From Malus domestica (taxonomy: Eukaryota > Streptophyta > Magnoliopsida > Rosales > Rosaceae): a stretch of DNA of 64,000 nt. Below the pieces are notes generated by a model. That model was not told the origin of the DNA. It worked only from the letters and a program-made list of their open reading frames with translations, and ran no database searches. Below are positions 53,838 to 64,000 of this stretch, piece by piece; position 1 is the first letter of the stretch; every line of letters begins with the position of its first letter. The position numbers and the translations under genes were made by a program. The stretch covers positions 39,385,001 to 39,449,000 of the forward strand of contig NC_091671.1 of assembly GCF_042453785.1 (NCBI RefSeq), read 5' to 3'.

Positions 53838-56800
53838 CTATTTATTTATGGCTGCTTGAATATGTTCCAGGGTTTTCCCCTTCGTTTCCGGCACCAGCGC
53901 CACCACGAACAAAATCGCCAGGGCGTTGATTCCGGCGTAGAGAATGAAGGTACCTGAAAATCGCGCGCGAGCGCGAGTAAATCATCAGCTCTACAAAACT
54001 GCAAATCCTTAAGCATGAACTTTTAGCTTCCAAAAGAGTTGGCTTCTGTAGCAAGAAAGGAAAATGTAGTTACCGTAGGAGCTCCAAATCATAAGATAGT
54101 TGAAAGTGTAGGAACACAACCATGCGCAGAGCCAATTCACTAGCGTTGCTAAGCTTCCGGCCTGCCCCTTAATGTTTATCGGGAATATCTGCAGCAGACA
54201 GTAAATTTGTTTAGATAGGTGACATGATCAACGCAGTCATGGACGGATAAATGAGCCAAATTGTATGCATTTCCTATACCTCGGACATCACAACCCAAGG
54301 AACTGCTCCCATTCCTATCGAAAATGCTCCTATGTAGACCTGAATTCATAAACGAACGGTTAAAGATTCAAGGAGAAGAAACAAAAGCTTGGTTTCAAAA
54401 GAGAGATGAGCGTGGGCAACATGTCGCCACAAAGGTAATGAAGTACCAGTATGCCGGTTACAGCAAGTATGGGAACTGCGTTGAGTGCCCATTCATGAAC
54501 CTGGTCCACAAAGAGCGATCTCTTGTCAGACTTATGTTGGATAACCTTATACCGAAAGATGTTAGGGTCAACGTTTGAGGATTACCTTCAGAAAGAATGA
54601 AACTGCCGTCAAGAGAGAGCCAAGCACCAACCCGGCTGCAGAGACCTAGGATAGGAAGGAAAAATTAAACCTTCTGATACGAATTGGAATTTGTCTCGGA
54701 ACATTCTTAGAGCTAAAGCTTTGCACTAGTTTACCAAAATTAGAGGCTTTCGTCCAGCTTTATCCATCACGCCTGCAGCAATGGCGGTAACTATAACCTG
54801 TAAAACAGAACCGCGTCAAGATGCGCCCAATGGAGGAAGATTAAAAAAATTCAAGAGCTCCCGCGGTAGCACTTCCGAACCTGAAGGATAGCATAAGTTA
54901 TGGTTCCAATGCTGGAGGAAAATCCTGAGAAATAGAACGTTTACATTTCAACCGTAGAACAAGATTATCTGCTTTAAATACCAAAAAAATAGATTAAAGC
55001 GGGGTCTTCATACCTGCTTGTTCAAAAATATCGCTCACATAGAAACAGACCCCGTTGATTCCTCCCAGTTGTTGACAGAACATCAGCCCAACTCCGATCT
55101 GATCGAACAAAATTTATTAGCAAAGAAAAGTTTTACTCGGAAGAGAAAGAAAGACAACAAAACTGTCAGTACAAGCGATGTAGAGAGAAGCCATTACAAC
55201 GAGTGAGCTCCAGTATCTTCTTTGAAACAAATCCAGCAATTTGGCTTTAGGGAGCGAGTCAAGAGTTGCAATATAATCCCGGATTTCTTCTGCTTCCTCA
55301 GATATGTCAGCATCTTTGCCGCGCAGTTTCTGTAGCGCATCTTCAAAATCTTTATACCGTCCTATCTTTGCCTGCATTGATGATGAAGCTGTAATCAATG
55401 TCTTCACTGCGTCTAATGCTACTAACTTAAGTAAATGCGGAAACAAAAGCGAAGTTCTTACCAACCATCTTGGAGACTCGGGAATGAAAAAGAGACCAAG
55501 AAGTGTCACAGCGCAGGGAATAAGTCCTGCGAGCACCATACAAATGAACCCTCTCTGCTACTGTATTTGATAACATAGGGTATTCAAATTCAGCACAGTT
55601 TGTCTAAAATAACTCACCGATTAATGCTAATGTCCGCCAACTTACTAATACCCCGATTATGAAGGAAGCAGACACTCCAGTTACGATCATTAACTATACG
55701 ATGAGCAAATGAAGAAGTTAGATAAGATCCAAACAAACTCAAAAAATATTGTTACTAACTAGCTTCAAGGATCGCGTTTCTTGTTACATGTTTACCTGAT
55801 TTGCAGCAGTTAATCTTCCTCGAAGATTTTTGGGTGCAATTTCCGCTACGAAAATAGGTACCTTAATTGTCATTCATCCAATAACACATCAGACTTGGTT
55901 AATAACTTGTCAGGAACATAATACTCAAGTTATAGAGGAGGGAAATAACTCACCACGTACGAAAAGGCTCCCATTCCGTATCCAGTTAGCAGTCTCCCAA
56001 TGTCCAACGACCAAGCAGCCTTCAACGGAGAAAAATGACGAACACGAATAAGCTCAAATTTCAGAGTAGAACATTTGCTCGGTATCCAAAAGCACGGAGA
56101 AATTCAAGTGCAAAATGATACAAACCTTGGAGAAGTAAATAGCAAGCCAACCTGCAACACAGAAAGCACATGACACTCTTAAGGCCTGCATACAATTATA
56201 CAGTGAAGATATCGTTAGATAGCGAATAGAACACCAATTAAAACAGCACAAGTTTTAGTGCTAAAAGTTCTGAACACGAATTTTGAATTCATACCCCTTT
56301 TCGGCCGAGAAAATCGGCGATAGGTCCGATGGTGATAGCTCCTACCATTGCACCAAATGTCAAAATGGAGCCAAACATTGAATACTGCATACAAAGGAAA
56401 AACCAGCAGGTTAACTGAAAGAAAATTTGCGAAAGCATTGTGCTGAAAGTACAATCGAATTGCTTCGAGAAAATTCTCCCACTGTACTGTCAAATCACTT
56501 AATCGTATTCGATACTAATTTTTACGCTTTGTTTCTTGAATCTGAAACTATTCACGCACGCTGTGTAGGTCTGCTTCGCCTGTATTGCCGGCTCGGCAGA
56601 CAATGCAAAACGCACCTGGGACGCCAAGGTGGTTGTATATCCCAAGGCAGTAACACAATTGTTACATGAAAAAGTTGAAGCACATGGAAGTTCGCTGGCT
56701 CGGGATATCCAACCGCTACCATGGTGTCCCAGATGTAAGAAAGTTCGTCCCGTCATTCATATCTCACTGCAGATAGGGATTTTGACTCGTAATTTAACCA

Positions 56801-57201
56801 TCCAAACTAAACAGCTTGGATGAGTTATAGATGTTTTAATCACTTCCATACCTCAGATAATGATAAACTGAGATCTTCCTGGATTGCGGACTCAGTAGGC
56901 GAAGAATAACCGGCCTGAAAGCGATACAAGAGTGTTAGAAATACTATCTAAACATCCCAATTTTTCAGTGAACCATTGGCACGTCTCTCTAAAATCTTAA
57001 CAAAAAGATAAAAAAAAACGCACAACAATCACTTACACAGCATCCAAACTCATAAGAGCCACAAATTGCAACAAATGTGCTGAGATAAACCATCCACAGG
57101 TTCCCTCCCCCGCTTCCACCAGCTGATCCCGCTACGTTCGCCATAAGCGGCGCTCGTACTCCCTCCTGCGCATCACTCTCCACATCCTCCTTGGTTGCCA
57201 T
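53838..57201 (-). CDS. ERD6-like major facilitator transporter, array gene 4
   Basis: Eighteen exons, open throughout, about 473 residues. Exon 1 is 57037-57201, starting [20 protein letters not shown]. An in-frame upstream methionine at 57261 gives a 20-residue extension not seen in the sisters, so I prefer 57201. The last exon ends [17 protein letters not shown] with TAG at 53838-53840. This is the most divergent array member: exon 2 begins [11 protein letters not shown], exon 5 [15 protein letters not shown], exon 10 ends [10 protein letters not shown]7 reads [14 protein letters not shown], and the final motif has EHIQ instead of EQIQ. The membrane topology and MFS signature positions are unchanged. 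It lies nearest the RKF3-like gene, like the single Arabidopsis counterpart. Confidence 0.9.
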
Positions 57202-57381
57202 GCCTGCCTGAGTTATATAGATGGAGTTTGGCAACAAGGTTAACAAGAAGGCTCCTGACAAAACTTTAACTCGAACGGCTTCGAAGAACTTGTATAAATA
57301 GCAAACAAACTAAGATTCAAAGAGATGGGAAGTGTGAGCAGAAACTATGAAATAATGGAAACCATGGAAGCTCTCTTTCTT

Positions 57382-57387
<6 letters not shown>

Positions 57388-57450
<63 letters not shown>
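57388..57450 (+). repeat. (GA)n microsatellite upstream of array gene 4
   Basis: A pure GA tract of about 31 units, 187-249 bp upstream of the array gene 4 ATG. On the gene's own strand it is a (TC)n tract, so it may lie in the 5' UTR or core promoter, where pyrimidine-rich patches are common in plants. Confidence 0.95.
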
Positions 57451-57453
<3 letters not shown>

Positions 57454-57719
57454 CAACGTGCCAGAAGGGATGTAAAAGTTAGGCACTGCTTCACATTGAC
57501 AGTGGTGTTCCAAGTAGTTACAAATTTACTTCCTCAAAAGCTTTGCTACCAATTGCATGCCAGACGATGCAGACAGTAAAATCACCGCGCAAGTAAAAAA
57601 ATAAAAAGGAATATCATGCCGTATCAAGTTAGATAGAGCAGTGTATTCTTTGTCTGCATTCAAGTTCAAGAATCTCCTCTCGTTTAGATCAGATTCATTT
57701 TAAGATTGATCAAGTTAAG

Positions 57720-57892
57720 GGCGACCCCAGGCTAATAAGGTTTCCCACTTTGTGAGGGTCAGGGGAAGACATCTCTCGTACCCAACCTTACCTTTGCTTT
57801 GCGAAGACGTTGTTTTCATGACTCGAACCCGTAACTTTTTTGTCACAAATGAACAATATTTCCATTACGCCAAAGCTCATCCTCAAAATTAG
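57720..57892 (-). mobile_element. tRNA-derived SINE (Au-like) with target-site duplication
   Basis: Reads on the minus strand. It has an A-box region GAGCTTTGGCGTAATGG, B-box GGGTTCGAGTC, then GGTAAGGTTGGGTACGAGAG and CCCCTGACCCTCACAAAGTG, ending GGCCTGGGGTCGCC-like. This matches the layout of plant Au-type SINEs. A 10-bp duplication TCAAGTTAAG flanks it (57710-57719 and 57893-57902). Confidence 0.85.
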
Positions 57893-58475
57893 TCAAGTTA
57901 AGATTAGATTGAAATATCATACACACGTAAGAATAAGAGGAAAAATGATCAGATAAACACCAGAGAGAATATAAGATGTGCTGATGTAGGTGTGGAACGT
58001 GGTCTGGTGTCTGGTCTGCTCAAGGTGGCTGCCAGTAAATCTTTTAATTTTCTTTCTTTTTATAATCTTTTGATTTTTTTTTTTTTACTTCGAAATTAAT
58101 TAATTTTATGGTCCGATTAATGGCCATTTCGGGAAAAAAAAATCCAAGCTTTATGAGAATTTCCAATTTTCCATTGATTATTTGCTCTTCTGTCTCTTTG
58201 TTTAGCCGGGGGTTGCCGCAATTATTAATTTTAGACCGAAAATCTGAAAATTTGTTGGACCAATAAATCTCGGCGGATATTTAATATTTTTAGAAATTTA
58301 TTTTTTTGGTAGGAAAAACATATACCAAGAGAAACGTAACGATATATCACTTTCTTAATAAGGAAAATTCAACCATTGAACAACCATTCTTTGGAGAAAA
58401 AGTTCACCTTTGATTGTTAGCTTTGAGCTTCCTTACATGAACAAAAGCTAAAAAACAAAATTAATTGATTAAATT

Positions 58476-58633
58476 AAGGGAAAATTAATGAAAAGAATTT
58501 GCAAATTTTGAATTTTAACGAAAATGACAAAATAAAAGGTAAAATGAATAGTACCAGGATTGACTTTTTAGTGTAAAAATGTGGTTTTTCGTTAAAATGA
58601 ACAGTACCAAGAGCTTCTCGTTAAAGTTCCCTT
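58476..58633. mobile_element. Small MITE (AACGAAAAACCAC family)
   Basis: 158 bp. AAGGGAAAATTAATGAAAAG at the left and CTCGTTAAAGTTCCCTT at the right are roughly inverted. The interior has CAGTACCAAG/TAGTACCAGG and TTTTAACGAAAA words. Flanked by AAATT on both sides. A partial relative lies at 1928-2045. Confidence 0.7.
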
Positions 58634-58689
58634 AAATTAAACTAATTACAAAAATTATAAAAAAAAAATATCAACTATGAGATCCTAAT

Positions 58690-58920
58690 CATGTTAATGA
58701 AGTCGTTTAGATGTATTTTTAAAATAACTAAAAACACTTTTGGTGAAAATATTTCTGAGTTCAAAGGCACGGAAGTGCTTCCTGCAAAAAACACTAATTA
58801 TGTACTTCTTGTACAAAGTACTTCAAGTGTTTTTCTAGAATTCTCTTACGTTTTAACTAAAAATTGGTTTAAAAAATATTTTCATAAAGAACACTTTCAA
58901 TCATTTTAAAAACATTTTCA
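58690..58920. repeat. AT-rich dispersed repeat (CAAGTGCTTCCT family), second piece
   Basis: Homologous to 46920-47130 (shared GAAGTGCTTCCTGCAAAAA-like, TTTTTCTAGAATT and ATTGGTTTAAAAAA words). Non-coding. Confidence 0.6.
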
Positions 58921-59063
58921 AAGAGTCATTTATCATATTCACGATTTCACCTTCTATCAGAATAGACAAAACATAAGGTTCTATTTCACTTTTCAGGGTT
59001 TACAGCCTTGCACCTTGAATTAAATAGGCAAGCTTTTGCGTTGTTCATTTTAATTTTCCCAAC

Positions 59064-59263
59064 AGGATCCTCTCCGATTCGAGGATTTTGAAGATCTGTG
59101 AATTGTATATGTTCATCGTACATCGTATAGTTATTTTTTGTCAGATATTGTTTGTGTTTAATTTTAAATAAAAATATTTAAAATAATTTCTAACCGCATA
59201 ATGTACGATGAACGGACACGATTCACGGATCCCTAGAATCCTCACAAAGAGGATCCGGATTCT
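59064..59263 (+). mobile_element. MITE with GGATCC-rich terminal inverted repeats, copy 2
   Basis: AGGATCCTCTCCGATTCGAGG at the left and CTCACAAAGAGGATCCGGAT at the right, with the same internal words as copy 1 (3996-4199), in the same orientation. Confidence 0.78.
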
Positions 59264-60612
59264 TAATTTTCTATTTATGGTTAGATCTTATCTAACCCTC
59301 ATGACGGTGCTAATAATCCACATGTTATAATATCAGCAGCTAATAATCTACATGTCACAATATCAGTGGACGACTAAGTTGGTATGTCGACGGACTTGGT
59401 ATGTCAACAGAGTTGGTGCATCGGCTCTATTAGGGTGCACCCGGTGCAGGGATCAGACATTGACGTTGCTACAAGACTCCATTTGTCTGTAACCCAGAAA
59501 ATAAGATAGGAACACAAATTCAAATGAAATGACAGAGTTGTTGAACTAGACATATCTAAAAGTAAAAATGTATCTGTAATCACAATGATAATCTAGTATT
59601 TGCGGTCTTCAGTCCAATTAGTCACGCACTTTAGACTTGAAAAGAATATCTAAACAGAAAATTTGATTGATGGTGGAAAATCTCCCCGCACATTTTTTCT
59701 TCACAAGTGAATGGTTCACACTTGAAAAAAAAAAATTTGGTTAAATCTCAACCGTTCAAACGTGAAGAAAAATGTGCGGGTGAGCAGAGCTCTATAGTGA
59801 GAAGGCTGTGGACCCAAGACATTTGACAAGTGAAGCTGCCTAATCATACTCCTACGTTTGAAAACAATTTGCATATACAGCAGATCTACCTCTCCCATAC
59901 GCATTGACAGCTTTGAGACACCAGTGCCCACTCTGTCAAAACAAATTATAGGCAAAGATTAAGGGGACGGAGAAATTCTTATGTCCATCCGCCCACATAT
60001 TGCGTCACACTTACAAGAGACGCGACGGGGGTGGGGACGTAAACAGGCAGCCGGAAGTAAGAATTGGTCCTTGAAAAGACGATTCATGTGTCACATGAGA
60101 CAACCTACCTTGTACTGGTTTTTGATTTCATTGCATTGGACTGTGAAATAACAAATCGAACATATACATCAATACCATTAAACCAACCAGTCTACGATGA
60201 CCGCTATTAATTACGCATCTTAGCATGTATTCATCCACAATAAACAAAAAGAACATCAGATCCTCGTAGCAAAAGGATAACATTTAACTACGACCCTACG
60301 ATGTGAGGACGAAGTTGACATCTTCGGATTACGCTTCAATAACTTAAGTGTGACATTGACAAAGCTTCCATATTGGGTATCTTCTAGGGGCTCAAGCAAC
60401 AGATGACAATGACAGTAATATATGTTTAATGTGTTCTATTTGACTTGAGTAAAGAATCGGGTTTGATCACACATCTATTTCATATTTACAGTGAGAAATT
60501 TCAATACAAAACCACACAATTTGCGCCAACAAAACAAATCAGGGTGAACATACCTATTAGTGAAACTGTCAAAGACAGTGTCGCTACTCCTTTCTTCTTC
60601 GAGTTAATTAAC

Positions 60613-62559
60613 TCACAAGTCACCACCATTCTCTCTGGTACCGGAACTTTCCCCGTCTCTATTAGGGTTAGAATGTAGGTTACTATCGAATGTAAAAGTC
60701 TGAAAACCACCTGTAGTAGAGAGCTGGATTGAGCCACTGCTGCTATATCTTTCAATATCGTCAATATTTGCCACAAGGGGAATTGGTCTTTCGGGAATTG
60801 ATGGAACCGATATATCTGTTTCCAACATTTTCACAGCCTGATCCATCGTTGGCCTAGCATACAACTGCGGATGAGAACAAAGAACGGCAATCAATACATA
60901 CTTCTCTAGAACTTCGGGTGAACCTTTCTCCGGCATATCATTTTCAATAACATCCAGCGGTCTTCCTTTCCTCACCAACTCCCACGCCCAATCAGTCACA
61001 AGTGACGGTTGATTATCATCAATCACATGGAGCGCTTTCTTTCCACTCAAAAGTTCAAGGAGCACAACACCAAAACTATACACATCACTTTTATCTGTCA
61101 ACTGCCCGTACAACGCATACTCTGGAGCAAGATAACCCATTGTTCCAGCCACCCTCGTGCTCAAATGCGTCATTCCCTCAGGTGTAAACTTGGCAAGCCC
61201 AAAATCTGCTACCTTGGCCTCGAATGTCTCATCCAAAAGTATGTTATTAGCTTTGATGTCCCTATGGATAATAGTTGGTTGAGCCCCGTAATGCAAATAA
61301 GCCAATCCCCTCGCAGTCCCCAGCGCGATCCTCTGACGAATAGGCCAACTAAGCTTGCTCTCAAACGAACCGAACAAATGGTCATGGAGACTCCCATTCT
61401 TCATCAAATCACACACAATGATCCTCTGGTGACCCACCAAAGGAGTAGTGGCAATGCAATAACCTCTCAAAGCAAGAAGATTGACATGCCTAACACTCGC
61501 AATCACCTCAACCTCGTGGGCGAAATTCGCGTCGCCAGCAGCCGAGCAGTTCTTGAACCTCTTCAAAGCAACTTCAGAACCATCATCCAGAATTCCCTTG
61601 TACACATTCCCATATCCTCCTCTCCCAATTATATTTTCCCTAGAGAAATTCTTAGTTGCAGCACTAATCTCCTCGTATTTAAACTTAATTAAATTAGTAC
61701 TTCCACTAATTGAATCTAAAGCAGAACCTAATCCCTGCTCGATTTTATCACTAGCATCCTTTTTCCTCTTCCTAATCATAAATTCTTCATATTTATGCCA
61801 CAAAAACCAAACGCCGCCGATCACAACCAGCAATCCGACGCCGCAAACAACCAATACAATCAAAATTACAGTCTTTTTCTTCTTACCGGAGCTCTTTGCC
61901 GGGCTTCTGAGCGAGAACAAGCACTCGGCGGTGCCCATATCGATCGGTCCGACAAAAGCCGCCACGTAAATGGCCGGGTACGCAGTGCAGGTGGAGACGT
62001 TTCCGACGGACTCACCGGTCAACCGCGAGGTCTGCAAGGACATTCTGGTGGTGCAGAGGGCGCAGGGCGAGCCGTTTTCGAGAGACTGGCTGCAGGCGGC
62101 GGCGACGTCGCTGAGCGAGGTGTTTCCCACTTGGGACTCGAATTGGGACCGGGTGGAGACGTTCGTGCATCCTTCGGAGATCCAGCTGGTCTGGAAGCCG
62201 CAGTTGGCGCGAATGTCGAAATTGGGGACGAACTCGTTGGCTAGGGATTGGTAATCGACCCAGCAGGACTCGGAGGCGTTGAGCGGGGGGAGGAAGTTGC
62301 CGGTGCGGCGGAGGTAATCGGAGTCGACGAAGCGGAGGCCCTGGACGAGGTACTGGCACTCGGTGTTGCGGTCGTAGCGTTTGCGGTTGCGGGAGCCCGG
62401 GTCGAACTGGCGGAGGATGGTGAAGTTGAGGGGGCACGGAACGGTGGCGTTTAGCTGGCAGAGGGATGGGGTGGGGAGGGAGGAGAGGAGGATGAGGAGG
62501 AAGAGGAAGAGGAAGGAGGAGGACATTACGGTCTCATAAGGGGCTTTTTGGATGGGCAT
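60613..62559 (-). CDS. RKF3: RKF3-like receptor kinase (SPARK-type ectodomain)
   Basis: An intronless gene of 648 codons. The second methionine (codon 12, at 62526) directly precedes a hydrophobic signal peptide (SSSFLFLFLLILLSSL) and is the likelier start. Cys-rich extracellular region about residues 34-225 with several N-x-S/T sites, a basic KKKK stop, TM helix about 230-254, then an active-looking kinase: P-loop GRGGYGNVY (312-320), ATP lysine in ALKRF (K333), HRDIKANN (HRD 432-434), DFG (452-454) and APEYALYG. HRD makes it an RD kinase. Known: RKF3 of Arabidopsis is named for high expression in flowers; it belongs to the SPARK-domain receptor kinases and is predicted at the plasma membrane. 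It is next to ERD6-like genes in both species. Confidence 0.93.
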   Translation of the reverse strand: MPIQKAPYETVMSSSFLFLFLLILLSSLPTPSLCQLNATVPCPLNFTILRQFDPGSRNRKRYDRNTECQYLVQGLRFVDSDYLRRTGNFLPPLNASESCWVDYQSLANEFVPNFDIRANCGFQTSWISEGCTNVSTRSQFESQVGNTSLSDVAAACSQSLENGSPCALCTTRMSLQTSRLTGESVGNVSTCTAYPAIYVAAFVGPIDMGTAECLFSLRSPAKSSGKKKKTVILIVLVVCGVGLLVVIGGVWFLWHKYEEFMIRKRKKDASDKIEQGLGSALDSISGSTNLIKFKYEEISAATKNFSRENIIGRGGYGNVYKGILDDGSEVALKRFKNCSAAGDANFAHEVEVIASVRHVNLLALRGYCIATTPLVGHQRIIVCDLMKNGSLHDHLFGSFESKLSWPIRQRIALGTARGLAYLHYGAQPTIIHRDIKANNILLDETFEAKVADFGLAKFTPEGMTHLSTRVAGTMGYLAPEYALYGQLTDKSDVYSFGVVLLELLSGKKALHVIDDNQPSLVTDWAWELVRKGRPLDVIENDMPEKGSPEVLEKYVLIAVLCSHPQLYARPTMDQAVKMLETDISVPSIPERPIPLVANIDDIERYSSSGSIQLSTTGGFQTFTFDSNLHSNPNRDGESSGTRENGGDL

Positions 62560-63585
62560 ACTGCTGCGGAGTAAAATTGCTTACTGCGGCGGAGAACAAG
62601 TGCCTACTGCGGCTGGATAATTTAGTCCAGCCAGCCAATTTGACGGTTGACGGAACTGGGGATGACTGAGTTGGAGCAGGTGGCGAGCTGAGAGAAAACG
62701 TTATTGCAGCGGTATTTAAAATTGGTCACACAATGTTAAGTGAGAAGACGTTGTTGTTGTAGTATCTGAAGCCGAACACATAATATTCCGTGGAAGAAAT
62801 GACATTGTAACGATATTTTAAACGAAATATTAATACGAGTAAAACAAAAAAATGGTCAAAAAGAACCACCTTTTAACAACGATTCTCCTTCCAGAAGGTA
62901 TACAAGTAGTCCTTCAGCTTTTTTTGCATGGAAGAAGATTTGAATTCTCTAACCTTTAATGGTAACGGGTGTCGAGGTTGTTTCCATTTTTTTTTAAAAG
63001 ATATCAGTTGGGGCTTCATCACGTAGTTTATTTTTGGGGAATTGAGAAGATTCATAAAGGTATTTTAGCTTTTTTTTGTCATCATCGTATGATTTACCAG
63101 CGCCAGAAATCGAACGTAGGACTTGCTGTATGGAATACGAGGCTAGAAATCGTCCCAATTACTGGACCACTCCGTGATGGCTAAGGTTGTTTCGATTCTA
63201 GATTTTCATGAGCTTATCAACACGTATGAAACAACCTAAGTAATTCAATACTAAAAAATACGTAGTTAGATTGATTACAAAAGTATTTGATTGTATACAT
63301 GCACATTCTTGTATATGCTCATTCTCTAATCTCTATTGTATTGTCAACTTCATACATTTTTTTACTTCTCATTTCAAGTAAATAAACATATCAATCTTCT
63401 CGATTGATGTCTTAACCTCAATCCATGCATAGCATATAGAATAATACATTGTAATAAAGTTCCACACGCTAAATGCATGCACCAAACTGTAACAAAACAA
63501 AATATTAGTGTCACGTTTAAAAAATAACACATGTGCACAATATTTAAATTCAAACATATTCAGTTAACCAATAAGTTATTTCCGA
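62560..63585. other. Promoter side of RKF3-like gene and intergenic DNA
   Basis: The first 250 bp upstream are the likely promoter and 5' UTR. The phrase GGGTGTCGAGGTTGTTTCCA near 62966 recurs as GGGTGTTGAGGTTGTTTCCA near 63953, so a dispersed repeat brackets this area. No gene seen. Confidence 0.5.
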
Positions 63586-63790
63586 ATGAGGATCCTCTTC
63601 GGATCTTCTTTGTGAAGATTCCGGAGATCTTTAAATTGTGTCATTCATCGTACATCGTACGGTCAGAAATTATTTTAAATACTTTTATTTAAAATTAAAT
63701 ATAAATAGTACCTAATGAAAACTAGTCGTACAATGTACGAACGATGAACGAACACAATTTAAGGATCTAGAGAGGATTCAGAGAGGATTT
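63586..63790 (-). mobile_element. MITE with GGATCC-rich terminal inverted repeats, copy 3 (inverted)
   Basis: Same family as 3996-4199 and 59064-59263 in opposite orientation: GAGGATCCTCTTCGGATC at the left, TCATCGTACATCGTACGG in the interior, and GAGAGGATTCAGAGAGGA at the right. Confidence 0.72.
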
Positions 63791-64000
63791 ATTTCCAGCA
63801 CTGTCTTACTTTTGGTTTAGAAGTCGTCTTCACTTTCCAAGTTGATTCCATACCTAACTTCTTGTCTTGACTTAACGATGTTATTCTATATTTTTATATT
63901 TACATATGAGTAAATTTACTTTTTTATATTTATATTTATATATATGGTAATGGGTGTTGAGGTTGTTTCCATTTTTTTAAAAATTGGAACTTTAACGAAA
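63791..64000. other. Window end, nothing recognised
   Basis: AT-rich DNA with the GGTTGTTTCCATTTTTT phrase also seen near 62979. No gene. Confidence 0.4.

Larger units (their letters stand above)
57893..60612. other. Intergenic between array gene 4 and the receptor kinase
   Basis: Carries the MITEs at 58476-58633 and 59064-59263, an AT-rich repeat at 58690-58920, and otherwise unremarkable sequence. The RKF3-like 3' UTR is expected just below 60613. No gene seen. Confidence 0.55.

Noticed and set aside
57310..57579. Frames with poly-(Arg-Glu) or poly-(Ser-Leu)
   Set aside because: Translations of the (GA)n microsatellite.
61795..62437. Long plus- and minus-strand frames rich in Gly/Ala or Pro/Arg
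   Set aside because: Shadows of the GC-rich 5' part of the RKF3-like gene.

Overview
This is a plant nuclear DNA window. The genes have introns with GT..AG borders, there is one nuclear tRNA, and the intergenic DNA is dense with small transposons (MITEs, hAT, Mutator-like, SINE) plus pieces of plastid and 18S rRNA sequence. Gene content and repeat style suggest a woody eudicot, most likely Rosaceae (apple/pear type). That placement is inference, not a database result.

Layout. 1-1591: the 3' half of a RING-type E3 ligase gene. 2294-2375: tRNA-Ser(UGA). 2.4-10.1 kb: gene-poor repeats, including an antisense decayed 18S rRNA fragment cut by a tandem MITE pair. 10158-15803: a four-exon endonuclease/exonuclease/phosphatase (EEP) gene whose 3.8-kb first intron holds a 987-bp fold-back element. 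17340-17665: a plastid ycf2 fragment. About 18.0-35.1 kb: a tandem segmental duplication (unit A about 18040-27898, unit B about 27915-35137). Each unit carries three minus-strand FANTASTIC FOUR (FAF)-like genes in the same order: a short one, a second short decayed one and a long one. Each unit has collected different transposons since duplicating, so each serves as the 'empty site' for insertions in the other. 35704-37726: a three-exon GH3 acyl-acid amido synthetase. 38091-57201: four tandem minus-strand ERD6-like major facilitator transporter genes, each with the same 18-exon structure and open frame. 60613-62559: an intronless RKF3-like receptor kinase with a SPARK-type extracellular region.

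From memory, the EEP gene, the ERD6-like transporter and RKF3 are neighbours in Arabidopsis (At2g48030, At2g48020, At2g48010). The window therefore looks like an ancestral three-gene block, expanded by amplification of the transporter and interrupted by the FAF-like duplication, GH3 and transposons.

Most noteworthy: the FAF-like duplication with tiny FAF-domain-only ORFs; the layered transposon insertions dated by paralogous empty sites; the composite element with a 5S rRNA-derived segment; the intronic fold-back; the TIR element carrying a receptor-kinase transmembrane fragment; and the four-gene transporter array. No CRISPR, operon or other prokaryotic structure was seen, and I found no convincing wholly new multi-gene system.
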